This document shows, one piece after another, positions 22,880-27,098 of a stretch of DNA of 27,098 nt; position 1 is the first letter of the stretch; each line of letters opens with the position of its first letter. Below the pieces are notes generated by a model that ran no database searches, had not been told where the DNA came from, and was given only the letters and a program-made list of their open reading frames with translations. The stretch is from a virus. The DNA lies in the IMG/VR virus record IMGVR_UViG_3300013285_000061, positions 1 to 27,098 of that record; one strand, 5' to 3'. Made by a program: the position numbers and the translations under genes.

Positions 22880-23871
22880 GCTGTTTCCTTTTCTGGGTAT
22901 CTTGCTTGGAATGGTTCCGCATAGATTTGTATGTTGTCTGCAATTTTTTGCATGTCCCATGTATTACAAAATTTTAGCATACGAATGCCTACTTGCGTAA
23001 CTTCTTTGGGCTTGGCATTTGTTTCAATAGTTTCTGTAATGAAAGTTTTAATATGATCAGGCTGTGCGGTAAGGTCGCACAGTTGTACATTGCGTTGATA
23101 ATCCTCTAGCACACGATGTTCTTCACCATTATGATCTACCCAACGTTGCAACATGAGGTTGTTCCAACAATATCCGCGAGTTTTACGATCGTCAAATGCC
23201 TCTTGGAGACCAACTTTATTCTTTGTTCCTTTCGTTCGTACACCTGGATAAGCCGAAAAGACATTATCGCTTGTGTCACCCCGCATGCATTTTTCGAACA
23301 GCATCCATTCTGGATCTTGTGCAGGCTTAGGCTCGCCTGTTTTTTTGTCTTTAACAGGTTTACCTTTAGCATCAAAGATTCCTTCATGTGTAATATGCAA
23401 ATCGCCTACGCCGTTGTATTGGCTAACTGTTGGACTTACTAATTGTGCAAAGTCTCCGTCTGTTGAAATGATGACGTGTTTGGCTTCTGGATGTGCTTGA
23501 ACCCAGCCTGCAATCAAGTCATCTGCTTCTAATTGTTTATGTTGTAACACAGTACAATTGGTTTTTTCTGCAACAAAATCTTTGAACTGATCAAACGCTT
23601 CCCAGAACAACTTGTCTTCTTCTTGCTGTTTTTCCGTCATAGCCGCGCGAGTTTCTTGCCTGTTGGCTTTATAAGGCTTGTAAAAGTCCTTGCGCCACGA
23701 GCGACCTTCGAGGCAGAATACCACATGGGTGCCTCCAAAGTCTTGCCATGCTTTCTTGATACTGTTAAAAGTGATATGAAAGGCCATGCCCAACTTGATG
23801 TCAGCAGAGCCTTGAACAACGTGTCTAGCACGGAAAAATGTATTTGCAGTATCAACAATAATATATGTCAT
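22876..23871 (-). CDS. 5'-3' exonuclease / RNase H, T4 Rnh-FEN family, 331 aa
   Basis: This is a FEN-type nuclease that would remove RNA primers and flaps during phage DNA replication. Metal-binding acidic residues sit in the usual blocks: D7 in IIVDTANTFFRAR, E55 in VVFCLEGRSWR, the YKANR helical-arch segment (about 67-71), E115/D117/D118 in LEADDLI, D138/D140 in ISTDGDF, and D199/D202 in MRGDTSDNV. Length is close to T4 Rnh. It overlaps both neighbours as ATGA, so it belongs to one coupled run. An insertion-like lysine-rich stretch (about 168-185) precedes the last acidic block. Confidence 0.93.
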   Translation of the reverse strand: MTYIIVDTANTFFRARHVVQGSADIKLGMAFHITFNSIKKAWQDFGGTHVVFCLEGRSWRKDFYKPYKANRQETRAAMTEKQQEEDKLFWEAFDQFKDFVAEKTNCTVLQHKQLEADDLIAGWVQAHPEAKHVIISTDGDFAQLVSPTVSQYNGVGDLHITHEGIFDAKGKPVKDKKTGEPKPAQDPEWMLFEKCMRGDTSDNVFSAYPGVRTKGTKNKVGLQEAFDDRKTRGYCWNNLMLQRWVDHNGEEHRVLEDYQRNVQLCDLTAQPDHIKTFITETIETNAKPKEVTQVGIRMLKFCNTWDMQKIADNIQIYAEPFQARYPEKETA

Positions 23872-24299
23872 TCAACTTCGGCTCTGCCGTTTCCTAATCT
23901 GTTTACGTTAATATAACCACCAATTGTTTTTTGCGGATCCTGTCCTGCTTCGGCTAGCATATTGCCGGCAAGATCTCTAAACCAACGATCAACAATCTCT
24001 TCGTCTGGATCTCCATCAAAACCATATCCAGCTTGTTTCAATTGTACTATAAACAAGTCATTCCAGTCAAGCTCAAAGAAGCCATTTCTTACATTATCGG
24101 GATTAACTTTGGTTTCCAAAACAGTTACATATGGTTCACCGCGAGCTGTAGCACGTTCTTTTGGTGAAGCCTTGGCTTGCTCTTCCGCCAGCTGTGCTTC
24201 GGCTGTGCTTGCAACGGCTTTGGCTTCCATGGCTTTGAGAATTTCCAAGTTCTCTTCTATTTTATCAATTCCAAACAATCTTTTAATAAACTTTTTCAT
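23868..24299 (-). CDS. conserved-type phage protein of unknown function, 143 aa
   Basis: The start is ATG 24299 (AGGAAA 8 nt upstream; overlaps the miniprotein stop as ATGA). A TTG six codons upstream is less likely. The N-terminus is a basic amphipathic helix (MKKFIKRLFGIDKIEE) and an Ala/Glu-rich coiled helix (about 20-50). A conserved-looking core follows (NGFFELDWNDLFIVQL, then GYGFDGDPDEEIVDRWFRDL). The core pattern is one I associate with T4-like cyanophages and pelagiphages. Function unknown. Confidence 0.68.
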   Translation of the reverse strand: MKKFIKRLFGIDKIEENLEILKAMEAKAVASTAEAQLAEEQAKASPKERATARGEPYVTVLETKVNPDNVRNGFFELDWNDLFIVQLKQAGYGFDGDPDEEIVDRWFRDLAGNMLAEAGQDPQKTIGGYINVNRLGNGRAEVE

Positions 24300-24433
24300 T
24301 GTGTTTTTCCTGTACAATTACAATCTCTGCCTTGTCTGCAATTTCCAGTGCATGCCGAATCGTTTGTTGTTAATACAATTATTGCTGTTACCAGCACCCC
24401 GATCAACGCCAGTGCTACGATCATTTCCAGCAT
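24296..24433 (-). CDS. 45-aa membrane miniprotein with Cys-rich tail
   Basis: This gene fits exactly between two others: its ATG is one base after the queE stop (TGATATG) and its TGA overlaps the next ATG as ATGA. Residues 4-23 form one hydrophobic segment (MIVALALIGVLVTAIIVLTT). The rest is a polar tail with four Cys in the pattern CxxxCxxxxxCxC and the motif QGRDCNC. Tails of this QGRxCxC kind occur, as far as I recall, on tiny membrane proteins of many unrelated phages. The tail may bind metal or form disulfides. Exact fit between neighbours and composition support a real gene; function is unknown. Confidence 0.75.
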   Translation of the reverse strand: MLEMIVALALIGVLVTAIIVLTTNDSACTGNCRQGRDCNCTGKTQ

Positions 24434-24434
24434 A

Positions 24435-25292
24435 TCAAGTGCCCCATTCATTTTTAAACAACGGCACTTGCAGTCTATCGCTGTATCTAAAACCAGCCTT
24501 CATGGCCAGTTCTGCCACTCTGCGATTATTCAAGTTGTAAACACTTTCTACACCGCCCACAGGCATTAGATATATTGGACCTGTAAATCCTGCAAGTCGA
24601 TATAGGTCTGATACTTCAATGGCTTCATAGGCATCATCTTCAGTTGCTACCACAAATTTCAAATATGTAAAGCCCACTTCTTGATATTCGCAAACAATGT
24701 CCGGACGAATAGCTTCTTCGCGCTTCTCACCACTACAGCTCAATTTAGCACTTACACTAAATGTAACATCACGGGCTACTGTAGCATTTGCATCAGTTTG
24801 CCACTGCATAAGATAGCGTTTGAAATCTTCTGTTAATTTCTGCGTGCCATTTGTTTCAAAAGTTATTTCTTTCAAGCTGGTCATTTTTTCATGATCCAGT
24901 AAATCTGGATAAGCACGTTGCCAACCCAGCAAGGGTTCGCCGCCTGTAATAACCAAGTGAGCGTCGCTCCATTGATTGTAAGGTAGCATTTCAATAATGC
25001 GATCTGCAATTGCATCACTAGTAAGCATGGGACTTAGATCCTTGAATCTTGGATCCCACGAGGCATAACTGTCACACCCTGTGGATACCAATGGTAAATC
25101 TTCATACTTGTTAAACATGTGAACAACTTCTGCAATGTCTTCTACTTCTGTGCTCATCTTGCCTCTAGGCATACCAAAGCCTGCACATCGGAAATTACAG
25201 CCGAAAGTTCTAAGGAACACGCTGGGCACCCCCATATATCTACCCTCGCCCTGTATACTATAAAATAATTCCGCTATTTTGATTTTACTCAT
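24435..25292 (-). CDS. queE: 7-carboxy-7-deazaguanine synthase QueE (radical SAM), 285 aa
   Basis: QueE converts 6-carboxytetrahydropterin to 7-carboxy-7-deazaguanine, the ring-forming step towards queuosine and phage 7-deazaguanine DNA bases. Seen: LFYSIQGEGRYMGVPSVFLR at the N-terminus, the GGEP SAM motif (117-120) and FETNGTQ. The cluster motif is unusual: C32 and C36 keep the x3 spacing, but the third Cys is at C73 in GCDSYASW, after a 36-residue stretch. That segment matches the usual third-Cys CDSxxxW. The start is ATG 25292 (AGGA upstream) rather than ATG 25298, and it overlaps the previous gene. QueC and QueD are not in the window. Strong assignment; whether the product goes to tRNA or DNA is open. 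Confidence 0.93.
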   Translation of the reverse strand: MSKIKIAELFYSIQGEGRYMGVPSVFLRTFGCNFRCAGFGMPRGKMSTEVEDIAEVVHMFNKYEDLPLVSTGCDSYASWDPRFKDLSPMLTSDAIADRIIEMLPYNQWSDAHLVITGGEPLLGWQRAYPDLLDHEKMTSLKEITFETNGTQKLTEDFKRYLMQWQTDANATVARDVTFSVSAKLSCSGEKREEAIRPDIVCEYQEVGFTYLKFVVATEDDAYEAIEVSDLYRLAGFTGPIYLMPVGGVESVYNLNNRRVAELAMKAGFRYSDRLQVPLFKNEWGT

Positions 25293-25515
25293 CTTCATCC
25301 TGTTCTAAAAACTTGCTTACTTGGTCTTCGGCATCTTGATACAATTCCGCCCATATTGTGAATGTAGCAATGCCATCTTTGGCAGTGATATCAAAAGGCA
25401 CAGTGCCTTGTGGCAGCCAATTAGGACCAACTTCGCGTTTGATTTCAAATTTATTTAGGTCAGTGGTTTTCATACGAAAAATTAATTCATCAGTTAATTG
25501 TTTTGCTGTGTCCAT
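25285..25515 (-). CDS. small protein of unknown function, 76 aa
   Basis: Two adjacent ATG codons (25518 and 25515) are possible; AAGGA is best spaced for 25515. The gene overlaps the end of the previous gene by 26 bases and its acidic C-terminus (EQDEDE) overlaps the start of queE. The middle (LPQGTVPFDITAKDGIATFTIW) is beta-rich. No family recognised. Because its stop lies inside queE, the two are translationally linked. Confidence 0.6.
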   Translation of the reverse strand: MDTAKQLTDELIFRMKTTDLNKFEIKREVGPNWLPQGTVPFDITAKDGIATFTIWAELYQDAEDQVSKFLEQDEDE

Positions 25516-25846
25516 CATGTTCCTTTTTAAACTGTTCTAAATCGTCTATTGCACTTATTAGTGTTTGAGCATAATTGAAAGCCTGCTGTCGTGTCAAGTG
25601 AACTGACGATTCAGTATCAATATATCCCTTAGTTAGCAAAGTCCAAATGTGATACCAGCGTGTTTTTGACCACCAGTTTGTTTTGCCTGTAGTATAAATG
25701 GTTACTTGAATATCCCCATCATCTGCTTCCACCCACATGTTATGATTATGATCCTCATCTCCACAATTACAAGCAATTCGGTAGACTTTGCTGTCTCCCC
25801 AATCGTTTGTTTTCATAATGCCTTCGGCTGGCGTTTGTGCAATCAT
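25490..25846 (-). CDS. small protein with CxC...HxH cluster, 118 aa
   Basis: GGAGG lies 7 nt before ATG 25846, which overlaps the previous stop as ATGA. ACNCGDEDHNHNMWVE places two Cys and two His in a pattern suggesting a metal-binding site, on a beta-rich core (DGDIQVTIYTT). Trp-rich segment (NWWSKTRWYHIWTLL) and a C-terminal helix follow. I associate similar CxC-DH proteins with other phages, but function is unknown. Confidence 0.65.
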   Translation of the reverse strand: MIAQTPAEGIMKTNDWGDSKVYRIACNCGDEDHNHNMWVEADDGDIQVTIYTTGKTNWWSKTRWYHIWTLLTKGYIDTESSVHLTRQQAFNYAQTLISAIDDLEQFKKEHDGHSKTIN

Positions 25847-26160
25847 CGCAGTACCTCCAGTGTTGAAATCTTAGCAATCTTTTCGCCAAAATCTTCTTCC
25901 TTGCCAACAATATAAATCTGACGATCAGTTCTATCAGACTTTGGATCGTAGCGATGGAATTCCACAATCTTACCACCAACTGCACTGTACACTTTGAATT
26001 GAAGTGTGGGTTCGCTGTCTATTTGCGCACGACCACTAATAGTGCTAATAGCATTGCCGCGGCCTTTCATAGGACTAGGATAGCAATCATCTTCTTCTAT
26101 CCTAACATTATTCCAATCTTCTTTGACCCACCCAACTATTATTCGTTTAAGCCAGTTCAT
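25843..26160 (-). CDS. conserved-type phage protein of unknown function, 105 aa
   Basis: It is coupled to folE (ATGA overlap) and to the next gene (ATGA). The N-terminus MNWLKRIIVGWVKEDW is an amphipathic or weakly membrane-associated helix; the remainder is beta-rich (ISGRAQIDSEPTLQFKVY, then GGKIVEFHRYD). The ISGRAQIDS...LQFKVYSA pattern is one I recall from other aquatic phages. Function not known. Confidence 0.65.
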   Translation of the reverse strand: MNWLKRIIVGWVKEDWNNVRIEEDDCYPSPMKGRGNAISTISGRAQIDSEPTLQFKVYSAVGGKIVEFHRYDPKSDRTDRQIYIVGKEEDFGEKIAKISTLEVLR

Positions 26161-26921
26161 TTTGAAGCGTACTCCTGTTGCATCTTGATATTGTCGAAGA
26201 ATTCTTTCTTTGCACCTGGATCAGTTTTAAATGATCCTTGTAGCACTGTGGTCTGTGTTAGACTGGAGTGTGCCATAATGCCTCGGTTTTCACAACAACC
26301 GTGTGTGGCTTGTATGTATACACCTAGGTTTTCGGCTCCAGTGGCTTTTTGGATTTCCCTAGCAATATCATTACAAAGTTCCTCCTGGAGAGTACCTCGA
26401 CGGGCACACCACTGTGCAATTCTTGTATACTTAGATAAGCCAATAAGTTTTTGAGCGGCAATGATGCCAATATAAGCAACACCAACAACGGGTTGGTGAT
26501 GATGACTACACATACTACGCAACTCACTGCGAACAACCAACATGCCTTCATATCTATCATCACTATCATTTGGAAACGCTGTAGCGTCTGGTGCAGGTTC
26601 ATATCTTCCTGCCATTATTTCGTTGAAATACATCTTGGCCAATCTCTCAGCTGTGCCCTTGCTGTTAGGATCTGTTTCACGATCAATAAGCAAGCGATCA
26701 AGCACTTGCTCAAATGCTTCTGTTGCTTCGTTGATTAGAATTTCTTTATCTGCTTCATTGACATAATCGCTAATATTATCGCCAGCCCAGAAACGTTTCT
26801 TATCACGTTTCATTTGAAAGCGAATAGCATCACCGAGATAGCCTTCTTCATAGCTTTTATCGCTCATGGTATTTGCACCTTTTAGTACATTTTGTAGGTC
26901 TTCTGTTGTAAATGTGGTCAA
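26157..26921 (-). CDS. folE: GTP cyclohydrolase I (FolE), 254 aa from a TTG start
   Basis: FolE converts GTP to 7,8-dihydroneopterin triphosphate, the first step of folate and 7-deazaguanine synthesis. Zinc ligands appear as C138 and H141 in MCSHHHQP, with C209 in ATHGCCENRG. Catalytic-core landmarks are GTAERLAKMYF, LIGLSKYTRIAQWCARRGTLQEEL and GVYIQATHG. The family's CEHH is CSHH here. The start is uncertain: TTG 26921 has AGGAG ideally 6 nt upstream and the promoter just beyond, while ATG 26867 has AAGGTG 8 nt upstream and would give 236 aa. Four genes later is queE; thyX at the end of the minus block also needs folate. First gene of its transcription unit. Confidence 0.92.
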   Translation of the reverse strand: MTTFTTEDLQNVLKGANTMSDKSYEEGYLGDAIRFQMKRDKKRFWAGDNISDYVNEADKEILINEATEAFEQVLDRLLIDRETDPNSKGTAERLAKMYFNEIMAGRYEPAPDATAFPNDSDDRYEGMLVVRSELRSMCSHHHQPVVGVAYIGIIAAQKLIGLSKYTRIAQWCARRGTLQEELCNDIAREIQKATGAENLGVYIQATHGCCENRGIMAHSSLTQTTVLQGSFKTDPGAKKEFFDNIKMQQEYASK

Positions 26922-26940
26922 TTGATTCTCCTATTCATAT

Positions 26941-26969
26941 ATTATATAGGTTTATTTAGGTTTATTCAA
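26941..26969 (-). promoter_or_regulatory. sigma70-like promoter of the folE unit
   Basis: On the minus strand TTGAAT (26969-26964) and TATAAT (26946-26941) are separated by 17 bases. The -35 lies inside the last codons of the upstream gene. The expected transcript start is only about 10-15 bases before the TTG start of folE, close to the Shine-Dalgarno. Confidence 0.75.
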
Positions 26970-27098
26970 GATATTTTCTGCTCGAAGTTTTCTACAGGCA
27001 TCTTTGACGGCAACGGGAAAATCTGGACTTATCTCAGAAATAGAGCAATCGTACTTTACAGTGATATGAGGATGCTCAGTCACATACCATGCTGTATA
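26952..27098 (-). CDS. 3' end of an unrecognised gene, at least 48 codons
   Basis: A minus-strand frame is open from the right edge to a TAA at 26954-26952. The visible C-terminus has a beta segment (EHPHITVKYDCSISE) and a basic helix (AVKDACRKLRAENIL). No family is recognised. It is not visibly QueD or QueC. The folE promoter overlaps its last codons. It is called coding because the frame is open across the segment and ends just before folE in the same direction. Confidence 0.5.
   Translation of the reverse strand, partial: YTAWYVTEHPHITVKYDCSISEISPDFPVAVKDACRKLRAENILNKPK

Noticed and set aside
22880-22960. Longer start for the 159-aa gene (27 extra codons)
   Set aside because: It would lie within the exonuclease gene without a Shine-Dalgarno, whereas ATG 22879 has AAAGGAAA and the ATGA overlap usual in this operon.

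Overview
The window looks like part of the genome of a large, lytic, T4-like aquatic myovirus, of the broad type that includes marine cyanophages and pelagiphages. The evidence is a run of long beta-rich fibre and baseplate-type structural genes with T4-like-cyanophage N-terminal motifs. With it come a dense opposite-strand block of very small overlapping genes, a T4 RNase H/FEN-type exonuclease, ThyX, FolE, QueE and a MoxR/VWA pair. Host and exact relatives cannot be fixed from the sequence alone. I see no tRNA, rRNA, CRISPR array, integrase or insertion sequence.

Plus strand, 1 to about 12.6 kb: virion structural genes. In order they are a 5'-truncated tail/baseplate-type protein, an 858-aa fibre built of about 17 degenerate repeats, a complete S53 (sedolisin/kumamolisin-like) serine peptidase, and a 203-aa structural-type protein. 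Three paralogous fibres with a shared N-terminal module follow (one with a phage tail-collar domain), then a further 476-aa structural protein. GATAAATA elements resembling T4 late promoters precede two of the genes. The S53 peptidase inside the fibre cluster is the most surprising gene here.

Plus strand, 12.6 to 16.9 kb: a tightly overlapping operon behind a sigma70-like promoter. It holds a small conserved-type protein, two related DXD glycosyltransferases, an unknown 198-aa protein and two more related DXD glycosyltransferases. It presumably modifies phage or host glycans.

Minus strand, 27.1 down to 16.8 kb: early/metabolic genes in at least three sigma70-driven units. The first (promoter near 26.95 kb) runs folE, small unknowns, queE, a 45-aa Cys-rich membrane miniprotein, a 143-aa unknown, the 5'-3' exonuclease and further unknowns. 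The second starts at a near-consensus promoter (21.45 kb) and carries the MoxR AAA+ ATPase. The third starts at a perfect-consensus promoter (20.25 kb) whose spacer is an 8-bp inverted repeat. It carries the VWA/metallopeptidase-like partner of MoxR, four small unknowns and thyX. It ends at an intrinsic terminator embedded in the 3' end of the convergent glycosyltransferase gene.

Together: FolE makes dihydroneopterin triphosphate, which can feed folate (needed with ThyX for dTMP) or 7-deazaguanine synthesis (QueE). QueC, QueD and a DNA-inserting transglycosylase are not in this window. The exonuclease belongs to replication. MoxR and VWA are probably a chaperone-like remodelling pair. The glycosyltransferases and fibres deal with the cell surface.
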